From CAVTYH01 sp963738835 (GTDB lineage: Bacteria > Planctomycetota > Planctomycetia > Pirellulales > JADZDJ01), in NCBI GenBank assembly GCA_963738835.1, contig CAVTYH010000005.1:572042-636041 (forward strand): a stretch of 64,000 nt of DNA. Direction: 5' to 3'. Position 1 is the stretch's first letter. Each line of letters starts with the position of its first letter. The notes under the pieces are model-generated. The model was not told where the DNA came from. It saw only the letters and a list, made by a program, of their open reading frames with translations, and did not search any database. Made by a program: the position numbers and the translations under genes. This document shows positions 38,358-48,945 of this stretch, one piece after another.

Positions 38358-39502
38358 GCATTACCGACCAGGCATTTATTCGAGCTTTTCGTGATCCGGC
38401 CGCCGCCAAGTTGGCCGCCGGAAGCGCGTCGGCAAGTTTGCAGCCGGAGATTAAAATCTCAAAAATCTTACCGAAAATTCGAGCGGCCGGCTTAAAACCA
38501 GCGACAGTTGATTTAACACAATCGTCAGAAAGCCAATCGGATTCGCGCGGTTTGGTTTCAAATGTTATCGAAGCTGGACCGAATGGCGATTGGAGCACGA
38601 GTTTTGCCACGATCGACGTCGGGCTAGATTCGCCAGTGCCGCCGCCGCACGCCGCTTTCAAAGCGAGTGTGAAATCGTCGGACTCGCCGTTAGCAACTGC
38701 AGCTCGGCCTAAGTCCAAAATCGGATCACGGCCGGTTTTTCCGCCGGTAGTACGAACCCCGTCGCCATTTGGGAAATCAGCCAAGGCATCGTTGTCGTCA
38801 TTCACCGGATCGATAGCATCGCAGGTGGCGACCGAATCGCAACGGCCGGCGCTCGAGGTCGATGCAGTGCGCTGGCCGGCGATTTGCGAATTGTTGCTGA
38901 AAGAGCACGCCGAGCAGTTTGATCAATTGGCCGATGAAGCTCGCCCGGAGTGCTTGGACGGCCGCAAGGTGATTGGCATCACAGGCATCGATCGGGGCGA
39001 AGGCCGCACCACGTTGGCCCTGTGTCTTGCCCGGCGATTGACATCACAAAACATGCAAGTTGCGATCGTAGACGCCGATTTCGCTTCGCCAAGTCTGGCC
39101 GAGCGGTTGGGCCTTAGCGTGGAGCAAGGATGGGAAGCTGTTCTCGATGGTCGAGAGTCGATTTGGGAACTGATGATCGAGTCGAAAGCCGATCGTCTGG
39201 CGGTTTTGCCGCTGGCGGGCCCTGTCGCAATCGATACCGTCGTTGGACTTCAATACCGTGTAGCAGCCGCGTTTCAAGAGTTGTCGGAGCATTATGACGC
39301 GATTGTCGTTGATGCCGGTCCGATCGCTGTAGAGTCATCCAACTTGAATTGGCTGCTGCAACCAAACTGTGGCGTGAGTGGATTGGTTGTTGCTCACGAT
39401 GTTCGACGCAACGAAGGCACCCGGTTGGCCGCGGTATGTCTACAGCTTGCGGAAGCGAACGTGACGCAGCTGGGAATTGCGGAAATGTTTGTGAATTCAT
39501 AA
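38354..39502 (+). CDS. CpsD/ParA-like P-loop ATPase with long N-terminal linker
   Basis: In this 382-residue protein, the first 170 residues are low-complexity. The C-terminal half is a MinD/CpsD-type ATPase: VIGITGIDRGEGRTTLALCL is the P-loop, VAIVDADFASPSLAERLGL the Walker A' part, and YDAIVVDAGPI Walker B. The P-loop lysine that normally precedes TT is Arg here. There is no C-terminal tyrosine cluster, so it is unlikely to be a classic autophosphorylating BY-kinase. Coupled to the membrane protein upstream and followed by an ExeA-like ATPase, it may belong to an exopolysaccharide or export system. Confidence 0.75.
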   Translation: MSITDQAFIRAFRDPAAAKLAAGSASASLQPEIKISKILPKIRAAGLKPATVDLTQSSESQSDSRGLVSNVIEAGPNGDWSTSFATIDVGLDSPVPPPHAAFKASVKSSDSPLATAARPKSKIGSRPVFPPVVRTPSPFGKSAKASLSSFTGSIASQVATESQRPALEVDAVRWPAICELLLKEHAEQFDQLADEARPECLDGRKVIGITGIDRGEGRTTLALCLARRLTSQNMQVAIVDADFASPSLAERLGLSVEQGWEAVLDGRESIWELMIESKADRLAVLPLAGPVAIDTVVGLQYRVAAAFQELSEHYDAIVVDAGPIAVESSNLNWLLQPNCGVSGLVVAHDVRRNEGTRLAAVCLQLAEANVTQLGIAEMFVNS

Positions 39503-39509
39503 CCCGGCC

Positions 39510-40406
39510 GTGTTGGTCGGAAAAAACGCAAACTTGTACGAAGCTTACTGGCAACTCGATCGGCGGCCGTTCGAGAACACCTCGGACCCGCGATTTTATT
39601 ACCCCGGCGAAAGCCATCAAGGGGCGATGCTGAAGCTGCGCTATGCGGTGGAAAACCGCCGCGGCGGGGCACTTTTGTGCGGTGCCTCGGGGAGCGGCAA
39701 GACTTTGCTGGTGCAGCAATTGAAGCGACATTTAGGCAAACAATCGCGTCCCTTCGTGCAGCTGGTGTTTCCACAAATGCCGGCCGAAGCCTTGTTGGCC
39801 TATTTGGCCGACGAGTTGGCCGCTCCAATTGCTTCAACTTTCGAGGCGGCTTCAACATTACAGCCATTCCAGATGGCAGATAGTCGTTCAACTCGACACG
39901 GCATCGAAGAAACGATCCGGCGAATTGAGCAATCTCTTGCGCAGAATTCTGCGCAAAGCGAACATGCCGTAGTGGTGATCGATGAAGCGCATTTGCTGGA
40001 CGACACGCGCACGCTGGAAGCCCTGCGGTTGCTCTTGAATTTTGAAAACGATTCTCAGCCGGCGCTGACGCTGCTGTTGGTCGGACAACCCGGGCTTTTG
40101 CCCCAGATCGATCGTATGCCGGCGCTGGAAGAACGATTAGGCGTGAAGTGTTTGCTGCGGCCATTCAACACCGATGAGACCGCAGGCTATGTAAATCTTC
40201 GACTGCAAGCTGCTGGGGCGAAAGATCAAATCTTTAAGCCAGCGGCGCTGGAAGCGTTGCACGAATTGTCGCACGGGCTGGCTCGGCAGATCAACCGGCT
40301 TTGCGATTTGGCTCTTCTTGTGGGCTACGCAGAAGAACGGAAGAGCATTGACGCGGAGCAGTTGGAGGCGGTCGCGCAGGAATTGGTCACGGTCGCGCCC
40401 GAATAG
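39510..40406 (+). CDS. ExeA/GspA-like AAA ATPase
   Basis: This 298-residue protein starts at a GTG 7 bases after the upstream stop. YWQLDRRPFENTSDPRFYYP is the typical opening of ExeA/GspA-type ATPases. Walker A is LLCGASGSGKTLLVQQL, Walker B VVVIDEAHLLDD, and sensor motifs follow (LLLVGQPGL, LARQINRLCDLALL). Such proteins accompany type II secretion or PEP-CTERM-associated exopolysaccharide loci. Together with the CpsD-like gene before it, the second context fits better. Its stop is 3 bases from the convergent thiO stop. Confidence 0.88.
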   Translation: MLVGKNANLYEAYWQLDRRPFENTSDPRFYYPGESHQGAMLKLRYAVENRRGGALLCGASGSGKTLLVQQLKRHLGKQSRPFVQLVFPQMPAEALLAYLADELAAPIASTFEAASTLQPFQMADSRSTRHGIEETIRRIEQSLAQNSAQSEHAVVVIDEAHLLDDTRTLEALRLLLNFENDSQPALTLLLVGQPGLLPQIDRMPALEERLGVKCLLRPFNTDETAGYVNLRLQAAGAKDQIFKPAALEALHELSHGLARQINRLCDLALLVGYAEERKSIDAEQLEAVAQELVTVAPE

Positions 40407-40409
40407 CTG

Positions 40410-41549
40410 TCACGCGGCGCGATCTGGGCGAAATGGCGTCATGTCGACGCCCGGCGATTCGCCCCGGATCATGCGACTCATCACGACGGCGGTGCCGGTC
40501 GAAAGGTACAAGCCGGCGCGGTAATGGCCCGTGGCGACGAATGCATTTTCAAGACCGGGCACTCGGCCAAGGTACGGCAACTCATCAACGCTCGCCGGCC
40601 GGAAGCCGGTCCAGCAACGCTCTACGCTGACTGTCTTCAGCTCGGGAATAAGGTCAGTTGCGAAATTGAGCAGGTCGGCAACGGCCGCCGCGGTATTGCG
40701 GCGATCGAAACCGACATCTTCCAACGTCGAGCCGACCAGCATCTGCCCATCGTCTCGCTGCAACAGGTAGTGGCGGCCGGGCAGCATATTGTTACGTCCA
40801 ACGTTGATCACTCGTCCGACAATGCGCCGCGGGCAGTTCAAAAGCACGATTTGTCCGCGAATCGGCTTTACATGAATGCGCAGCCCCAAGCGGGCGGCGA
40901 TTGGTTCCGACCAAGAGCCTGCGGCAATAACGACTTGATCTGCAGCAACGTCGCCAAGATTGGTGCGCACGGAAGAGGCACTTTCGCCTTGAATAGAAAA
41001 ATCATAAACCGCCGCGCCCTGCGAAATCTCGACGCCTCGTTTTAAACAGGCCGCCAGCAGCGCTCGCAAATGCCGAGGACTACGGATTTGTGTTTCCTCT
41101 TCGACGAGGGCTGCGCCGGCCAGACCGCAACGGTCGTAGGCCCCGGCCAGATCGGGTTCCATTTTGTCGAGGTCAGCGTTGTGCAGCCATTTGACCGTCA
41201 GCCCCTCACGTCGCCAGCGCTCGCAGGTCTGCAAAAGTTCGGCGGAAGCCGTATCGGTTTTTGCCAGATAGATTCCGCCGCAGCGGCGATAGCCATTGTC
41301 GATGCCGGTTTCTTCACGGAGCCGGGCCGACCATTCGGCATGCAATTGTGCGCTGAAACCAGCCAGCCAATCTGCCGGTGGCGCCCGCATGCGAAACTTG
41401 CACGCCGGCAAGATTCCAGCCGCCGCCCAAGAAGCTTCGCGGCCCGGTTCGCCCTGATCGAGCAACCGCACCTTGACGCCTTGGCCGGCGAGTTCATACG
41501 CCAACGACAAGCCGATTACACCGCCGCCAACAATCAAGACATCAGGCAT
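40410..41549 (-). CDS. thiO: Glycine oxidase ThiO-like FAD enzyme
   Basis: ThiO oxidises glycine to the imine used to build the thiazole ring of thiamine. It has 379 residues. The FAD dinucleotide fold is at the start (VLIVGGGVIGLSLAYELAGQ) with an EASWAAAGIL flavin motif near residue 40. The C-terminal CWTGFRPASVDELPYLGRVP and TGHYRAGLYLSTGTA match DAO-family glycine oxidases. No other thi gene is present, so a related D-amino-acid oxidase cannot be excluded. The DUF3500 gene lies 21 bases upstream on the same strand. Confidence 0.87.
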   Translation of the reverse strand: MPDVLIVGGGVIGLSLAYELAGQGVKVRLLDQGEPGREASWAAAGILPACKFRMRAPPADWLAGFSAQLHAEWSARLREETGIDNGYRRCGGIYLAKTDTASAELLQTCERWRREGLTVKWLHNADLDKMEPDLAGAYDRCGLAGAALVEEETQIRSPRHLRALLAACLKRGVEISQGAAVYDFSIQGESASSVRTNLGDVAADQVVIAAGSWSEPIAARLGLRIHVKPIRGQIVLLNCPRRIVGRVINVGRNNMLPGRHYLLQRDDGQMLVGSTLEDVGFDRRNTAAAVADLLNFATDLIPELKTVSVERCWTGFRPASVDELPYLGRVPGLENAFVATGHYRAGLYLSTGTAVVMSRMIRGESPGVDMTPFRPDRAA

Positions 41550-41570
41550 GTCGTCCTTACTATAACTATG

Positions 41571-42704
41571 CTATCCCTGGGCGTTGGTTTTCACATCGGC
41601 ACTGTCGCCAATATTAATCCACAAATGCACGTGCGGCGAGCCGCGGAAATACCACACGAACGACGGTCCTTCCAGTCGCCAGTTGTCCCAGACGCCGTCG
41701 TCGCCGATATCGCCGTCTTGATAGAAGGCCAGCGAGCATTTGTTGAGACTACCTTGCTTTTTGAGGCAGGCTTGTACATCGTCCGAATCGGCGTTGCGAT
41801 ACGGCTCGAGCATAACTCTCATCGTCTTTTCGAGCTGCTCGCGCTGATCGTGACTGAGTTCGCTGACGTGGAGGCCCGGAAATTCGCCGTCTGGACCACG
41901 GAATCCGACCGCTGCTTCTGCCGGGATGCGCGCTTGCAGCGCCATTTTGCGCTGCTTGCCGTCGAGCATTTCGTAAATCTTGTTCGCGGCCAGCGCCTGC
42001 GGCCAGAACACGTTGCCCGGATGGTCGGCCTTTTCATTGAAACCGGTGGCCGCGTGACCGTGAAATACCGGGCCGCCAAAAGCCATGTGATCGATGCTGT
42101 GACCATCGACGCGCACCGTCAGATGACGGCCGGTCATGACCATCTCGAATTTGCCTTCATCTGGATTGCCGAAGAGCGCGATGCTCTGTGATTTGCCGTA
42201 GCCCTTACCGTCGTCCTGGAGCTGCTTGTCGATTCGCGGTACCCAGTCGGGGCTGAACAAGCCCTCGTAAATTCCGCGGATCATGTCTTGCTGATCCTGG
42301 GTATAAAAATCGCTGGCGATCATCTGTTTGGTGATGTTCCAGTTGTTGCTCACCCGAGTTCGCAAGAGCCCGCGTTCTTTGTCGATGTAATCCCAATCAA
42401 ATGCGATTTCTTTCTTTTGCTCGGGACTGAGCGTTTTGTAAAGTTGCTTCACCAGAGTTTCCGGCGCACCCTTTGCCACGGCTATCTTGGCTGTCGATCC
42501 GGCCGTTGCCGCATCGGTTGCTTCTGCGGCGCGAACGATGCTACGCGGCAATGCCATCGCGCCGGCTGCTAACGCCGTTGTTCCGGCAGCCTTCATGAAA
42601 TCGCGGCGGCTGAAAAACTCGCGCAGGTTCAAAAACTCGAAGCCCGATTCGCAATCGGGGCAAGATTTGCTGCGCGGAGATTCGTTTCGATTTTGTTGAG
42701 CCAT
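41571..42704 (-). CDS. DUF3500 protein with Tat signal
   Basis: The ATG at 42704 gives 377 residues and is preceded by AGGAGA 6 bases upstream. The N-terminus has SRRDFMKAAGTTALAAGAMA, a Tat export signal. The mature part matches DUF3500: LYKTLSPEQKKEIAFDWDY, FGGPVFHGH, and the C-terminal GPSFVWYFRGSPHVHLWINI with clustered His residues. The family has no proven function, but the conserved His residues suggest metal binding. It is probably exported folded and may share a transcript with thiO. Confidence 0.85.
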   Translation of the reverse strand: MAQQNRNESPRSKSCPDCESGFEFLNLREFFSRRDFMKAAGTTALAAGAMALPRSIVRAAEATDAATAGSTAKIAVAKGAPETLVKQLYKTLSPEQKKEIAFDWDYIDKERGLLRTRVSNNWNITKQMIASDFYTQDQQDMIRGIYEGLFSPDWVPRIDKQLQDDGKGYGKSQSIALFGNPDEGKFEMVMTGRHLTVRVDGHSIDHMAFGGPVFHGHAATGFNEKADHPGNVFWPQALAANKIYEMLDGKQRKMALQARIPAEAAVGFRGPDGEFPGLHVSELSHDQREQLEKTMRVMLEPYRNADSDDVQACLKKQGSLNKCSLAFYQDGDIGDDGVWDNWRLEGPSFVWYFRGSPHVHLWINIGDSADVKTNAQG

Positions 42705-42811
42705 GACACATCTCCTGTGTGTGGAAGCAGATCTCTGAAACGGCGCGCTGGGCCCTCGTGGACAGAAACCATTAGACCGCATTTGGCCTACGGCTGCAAA
42801 CTCCTGTTGTA

Positions 42812-42831
42812 GGTCGGGCTTCAGCCCGGCC
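42812..42831. repeat. GGTCGGGCT palindrome
   Basis: GGTCGGGCT and AGCCCGGCC flank a 2-base loop in the gap between the DUF3500 gene and the giant cyclophilin gene. It resembles widespread short REP-like palindromes. The gap 42705-42878 holds no gene. Confidence 0.5.
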
Positions 42832-42878
42832 GATTTCACACGCAAACAGCATGTCGGGCCAAAGCCTGGCTTGCTTGG

Positions 42879-45800
42879 CTAGCCTGAGAAGCTTAAATCG
42901 ATTGTGAAATCGTCGAAATCGCTGTCCGAGCCAAAGATTTTGTCCATGACGTGCAACTGCTGCACGTTCGGGTCCGTCGCTTGCTGGCCGGGGCAGTACC
43001 AGCGGAAATGGCTGATGCCATCGGGATTGGCGGCCTCGAGCGACAAAATTGCCACAGGCCCGCCGCTGGTCGAATTCGATGGATTCGCGGTCAGGAAATT
43101 GGCCGTGGTGCCGCTGGTGATGGCGTAGAACGCCAGATACTGGCCGGCCGGCACGGTCACAGGCTGACTACCAACGGCGGCGCCAGCAGCAAACAACACA
43201 CGGAAGTTGCCGCTTGCCAGGGCCGCGGCTAGATAGCCGGGGTCGCCGGGATGGAGCGAGCCAATCGAGCCGTCCGGATCATCCACAAAGAACACCCCAA
43301 CGTCGCCGGGCGGGCTATTCAAATGGCCGCTGTGCAATGTGCCATTCAAGGTTACGTTCTTATCGCCTGCTCCGGGTGCATGCACTGTCGCCGGCGTTTT
43401 GCTGGACTGACCGGCCAGGCGAACGGTCATCACCACGTCGTTGAAGTCGCTATCGCCCAAGTTCATTAGATCTTCCCAGTTGTATTGGGCACGACCGGTT
43501 GTTGGGTCGGCGATGATTTGCGTGTGCTTCATGCCATCAGGATTCGCGGCCTGAATGCTGAAGAATGCCAGTGGTGCGTTCGGATTGTTGTTGCCGTGGT
43601 TGGTGTTTGATGCGTTCTTCGACAGGAAGTTGGCCGTGGTGTTGTTCTGGATCATGTAAAACACCAGAATCTGTCCGCCTTGCAGAGAGATATTCTTGGC
43701 GGCGCCGGCTTTTTCCCCCTTCGAGAAGATAGTCTGGCGAGTACCACTGCTAAGCGCCGCTTGTGCGTAACCAGCCTGACCGGGAGCGATGCCGTTGATT
43801 GATCCATCGGCTGAATTGGCAATGAAGAAGCCGATTTCGTCGAAGTAGGCGGCGTTCCGTGAAGCCCAGGCGAAGGCCAAGGTCTGCGTTGATCCGGCGG
43901 CGCCGGGAACCACATAAATTCCGCTGGCAAAATCCGGCGCATAAATCAGCGAGAGTGCCGTCGAGTCGACGCTGGTGCCGTTGGTGTCGGTGACCACCGC
44001 CGTAATGGCGTTCGCGCCAATCGCCAGCTTGCCTGCGGGCAACGTGGCCGTGTATTGGCCCGAGCCGGTTGCAGTTTCCGTTGCAGTGGCAATCACCACG
44101 CCGTTCAACTTAAATTGCACGGTGGCGCCACTTTCGGCGGCTACGGTTAATTTTGGCGAATCCTTGGAGATGTATCCGTTACCATCGAATGTGCCAGTGT
44201 TGCTCGAAGCGTCGACAGACAAGCCGGTGGGAGCCGATGGTCCTGTGCCCGTACCTTGGTTTGGATTTACCGTCAATGTAAAAGCCTGGGTATCGTAGTT
44301 ATCCGAAGTGTCGGTTGCCGACGATGCATGCACGCCGGCCACGAGGTTGATAGTTCCAGTAAAGCCGGCAGCTGGAGTCAGTGTGACCTGGCCCGTCGCT
44401 TGATCGATGCTGACGGTCACATTGGAAGGCGTGCCGAAACTTGTCGGATCAACAATCTTGTAAAACACACCGCCGGCCGACAAGTCGGTCGACGTCAAGG
44501 TAAACGTTACGGCAGTGTCAGCGGTGGTTATCTGGTTGCTGACGGACCCCAGGAACGGCGGATCGGTTTGCGTATCGGCGACTGCGGAGGCGTTAAACGT
44601 TTGCTGTGACGTTTGGCCCGCGGTATTCGTGCCGGTCACTGTGATGGTGGCGCTGAGAACCGTTGAAGCTGGCCGGCGCGGTCACTTTCAGAACCGCGTT
44701 TTGCGTATCGGTGATAATTTGAGCGGAAGTTACTGTGATCGGCAGTGTCGGGCTGCTCGTTTCACCTGGAATCTGGGAACTCGTGGTTACGTTCGTCGAC
44801 ATGATCTTTTCGAACGTGTCGAAACCGCCGACCAACTGCCCGAAGATCGTGTAGCGGAAGTCTAAAAACTGCGGCATGTCGGCCAACGAAATCGGCGTTG
44901 TCGATCCGGCGGCATCAGTGGCGGTGATGAAAAACTCTGCATCGGCGGTGTCGCGTCCGCGGTTGGCCATCGCCAACAGCCCTGGACTGGTAAAGGTGAG
45001 CGATGTGTCGAATTCGTCGGTCAGCAGTTGCCCTGTATCGCCAGCTCCGTTGTTGCCGGTTTGGGTCACGAAACCGTCGAGCACACGAAAGATCGAGAGA
45101 CCGTCGTAATAGCCTTGCGTTACAAGTTGCTCGATCCGGGCAGTTGTTTCCGGAGCCAGGTCTTCAAACAGGTGCAGAATCAACTGGCCACTGAACGCGT
45201 TGCCGTCTTTGTCGGTGCCAGTGACATTCAGCACCAGGCTCTTACTCGTCGGCGAGACCAGCGATACCGTTACATTTGGATCGGAACTGCTGGTGGTATA
45301 AGTAATCGGGTTGCCGGCAGCATCGACGCCGGTCAGCGGCACCAGGACCGACTTCCCGCCCGGGACCTCGACGTCGTTGATGGGGTTTACGGCCACCTGA
45401 TCGACCGTCAGTGTGAACCCCTGCGTGACGTAATTCTCCAGCACATCGGCACTGTCAACGGCACGAACCCGGGCCAGCAGATTGATGGTGCCGGCGAAGC
45501 CCGCATCGGGAGTTACATTAACCAACCCGATTGCCTGATCGATTCCAATGGTTACATGGGCCGGCGCAAGCATCGTCGTCGGATCGACAATCGAATAAGC
45601 GACACCGCTGCCCCCCAAATCAGTCGAGCTCAGCGTAAATGAAGCGGGTGTATCGACTGTTGTCACTAAATTATTGATTGTGTTTAACGTTGGTGCGACG
45701 ACCGAGAACGTGAATGCTTGAGTGGTGTAGTTTGCTTGAACATCGTCGCTATCAGCAGCTCGTATGCCGGCCAGCAAATTGATATCGCCCGCGAAACCAG

Positions 45801-48728
45801 CATCTGGCTGCAGTGTTATCTGGCCGGTCGCCTGATCGATAGTCACAGTCACATGCGCCGGAGCATTAAATGTTGTCGGATCGACAACGGTGTAAATCAA
45901 ATCTCCACCCGTAAAATCGATTCCCGACAAACTAAGAGTATCGGACACTCCCAGCGTCGTGGTTTGATTGCCGACGGTCAGCAAGGACGGAGCCAAAACC
46001 GTCAAGGTGAAGGATTGCGTCACGTAATTGGCCGGCACATCGTCGCTGCCCAGTTCTCGTACGGCGGCAGCCAGGTTGATCGTTCCTGCGAATCCAGCTT
46101 CAGGTTTCAACGTCACATGTCCACTCGCTTGATCGATCGTCACGACTACGTATGGCGGAGCGCCGAAAGTGTCTGGATCGACAATTGCGTAGAACACGCC
46201 GCCGCCTGTCGGATCGGTCGACGTAAGCGTGAAATCGTCAGCGACACCAACCGCGGTCGTCTGATTAGCGACCGTGTCGATGGACGGAGCAATAACATCC
46301 AGCGTGAACGCCTGAGTCGTGTAGTTGGCTTCGGCATCGTCGCTATTCGCTCCTCGTACGCCAGCCAGTAAGTTCAGCGTGCCGCTGAAGCCAGCGTCTG
46401 GCTTCAAGGTGACTTGGCCCGTGGCCTGCTCGATCGTCACTGTCACATGGCCTGGAGAGGCGAATGTGCTGGGATCGACAATCGTATAGAACACATCTCC
46501 GCCTAAGGGACTGGCGAACAAAGTGAAAGTGGTCGGCGCACCCACTCCGGTGGTTTGATCGCTAACCGGAGCCAGCGTGACCACCGTCAGCGTGAAGGCT
46601 TGTGTGGTGTAATTCGCCGGATCATCGGGGCTAGTGACATCGATCACTCGGGCCAACAGATTCAATGTGCCGCTGAATCCGGCTTCCGGGGTGATTGTGA
46701 CCTGTCCGGTAACCTGATCGATGCCGACCGTCGAGTGAGCCGGAGCGATTAACGTGTTGGCATCGACCACCGAATAAGTCACATCGTTGCCCAGCGCATC
46801 CGACGAGTGAAGCGTGAATGTAACCGGCAAATCGACGATCGTCGTCTGATTGTCGACTGGATCCAAGGTCGGAGCGACGACCGTAAATGCGAATACTTGC
46901 GTCGCGTAGTTGGCCACATCGTCTGGGCTGGTGACATCACGCACAGCAGCCAGCAAATTCAAAGTGCCCGCGAAACCAGACTCGGGGGTAATAATCACCT
47001 CTCCGGCATTTTGATTGACGCTGATGTTGACATGGTCCGGTGCGGCAAGCGTGCTGGCGTCAACGACTGCATAGAAGAGGTCGTTTCCAAGTGAATCGTT
47101 CGCGATCATGGCGATGTTCACCGGTACACCCACAGCGCTGGTCTGACTGCCGACAGGGTCGAGTGTCGGGGCAAGGACGGAAAACGTGAAGGCTTGCGAG
47201 GTATAATTCGCCGGATCGTCTGGGCTGTCGAGTTCGCGAACTCTTGCTAACAGCGTCACGGTGCCGGTTGCGCCGGCGGCCGGAGTTAATGTCACTTGGC
47301 CATTGGCTTGATCGATATCCACGCTGATGTTGTCTGGAGCTCCCAAACTATTGGCATCCACCACCGAATAGACGACTCCATTGCCGAGCGGATCGGTCGA
47401 ATTCAACGTGAAGGTGATGGGAGTGCCAACAGCTGCTGTCTGGTCAGCCACCGGATCAAGGGTTGGTGCAACAACGGTGACCGTGAATTCCTGGACGTCG
47501 AAATTCGAAAACGTATTGGCAGCCGAAGCTGCCCGAACGCCAACGATCAGATGCAAAGTGCCGGCAAATCCTGCGTCTGGTATGATGGTTACCAATCCGG
47601 TCGCGTGGTCGACATCGACGCTTGCATTCGGCGAATCATCCATGCTGGCAATTTCGTAATCGACGCCTTGGCCCGAAAGATCCGTTGAGGCGATGGAAAA
47701 GTTCAGCGTTTGGCCGACTGCGATGTTCTGGTTCGCCGACACCGAACCCAAGAACGGCGGATCGACATTGGTGTCGGTCACTGCCGACGCCGTAAACGAC
47801 TGCTGAGCTGTTTCGTTGTCGGCGTTCGTAGCAGTCACCATGATTGTTGCGCTGCTGCCATCAAAACTGGCCGGCGCAACACGCGCAGCACAGCGTCTTG
47901 CGTGTCATCGATCACCTGGGCCGATGTCACCGTGATCGAAGAAGTCGGAAGACTCACTTCGCCATTGAAGCCGGGATCAGGCTGGACCTGCACAGTCGTC
48001 GACATGATTTTTTCAAACGTGTCGAAACTGCTGACGAGCTGGCCGAAAATGGTGTAACGGAAATTCAGAAACTGCGGCATGTTGGCCAATGCGATTGGCG
48101 TCGTCGAACCTGCTTCATCGATGGCCGTGATGAAAAACTCGGCATCGGCGGTATCGCGGCCTCGGTTGGCCATCGCCAACAGGCCGGGACTCGTGAAGGT
48201 CAGCGATGAGGTAAGCTCATCGTCCAACAACACCCCGGTATCGTTGCCGTTATTTGTCTTACCCGTTTGAGCGACAAAGCCGTCCAGCACGCGGAAGAAA
48301 TCGAGGCCGTCGTAATACCCTTGTGTGACGAGCTGCTCGATGCGGGCAGTGGTTTGCGGGGCCAAATCTTCGAACAGGTGCAGCACCAGCGTACCACTGA
48401 ACGGCGTGTTGGTGTTATCAGTTCCCGTGACACTGAGCACGATGCTTTTACTGCTGGGCGAAACAAGCGACACCTGAACGTTCGAATCGGAAGCCGATAA
48501 GCTGTAGCTGATCGGTCCACCATTGCTGTCAACACCCGTCAGCGGCACCAAGACCGATTTGCCGCCGGGAACCTGAATATCGCCCAGCGAACCCAAATTG
48601 ACCGACAACATTTGCCGGGCTTCTAGTGATTCGACCCACAGCCGCTTGCGATGACGGTTCAATCGTTTGTCCGACTTTGAACCCTGTTGCCACCGACTGC
48701 CTCGTTTCGAGAAAAAACTAAACTTCAT
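42879..48728 (-). CDS. Giant LEPR-xLL surface protein: two cyclophilin domains, cadherin-like repeats, DUF4114 (two frame breaks)
   Basis: Reading leftward from the ATG at 48728, a basic N-terminus carries WVESLEARQMLSVN (LEPR-xLL type), followed by a cyclophilin-like peptidyl-prolyl isomerase domain (FRVLDGFVAQTG, AMANRGRDTADAEFFI). After a frame break near 47880 come eight cadherin/Ig-like repeats of about 98 residues (VAPTLDPVADQT; GQVTLTPAAGFTGT-type cores). A second cyclophilin domain follows, then a break near 44657. A ninth repeat and two DUF4114-like domains (FDEIGFFIANS, DSDFNDVVMTVRL) end it. Repaired length is about 1950 residues. It is likely exported and calcium-bound. The breaks fall after the same module boundary in both cyclophilin units. 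Confidence 0.8.
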
Positions 48729-48945
48729 GATGCTGCTCAAGTGGATGACTGCGCGTAGAAAACCGGGATGCACGATCCGCGATGAAGAGGGGCAATTGTG
48801 CCCAGCCGCTGCGGCTAACCCGGAAGCCGCAGCAGTCCGAAGCCTGCTATTCCCAAACTGTTCCGTGAAATACTTCTGCCATTATGATCGAGCCTTCCGG
48901 TGATTTCCACTGTTTTGTTTGGCCAAAGTGGGATAATTTTGCGTG

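Noticed and set aside
44800..47700. CRISPR or other DNA repeat array
   Set aside because: The periodicity of about 297 bases is that of cadherin-like protein repeats in one coding frame; the DNA repeats are diverged and have no spacers.
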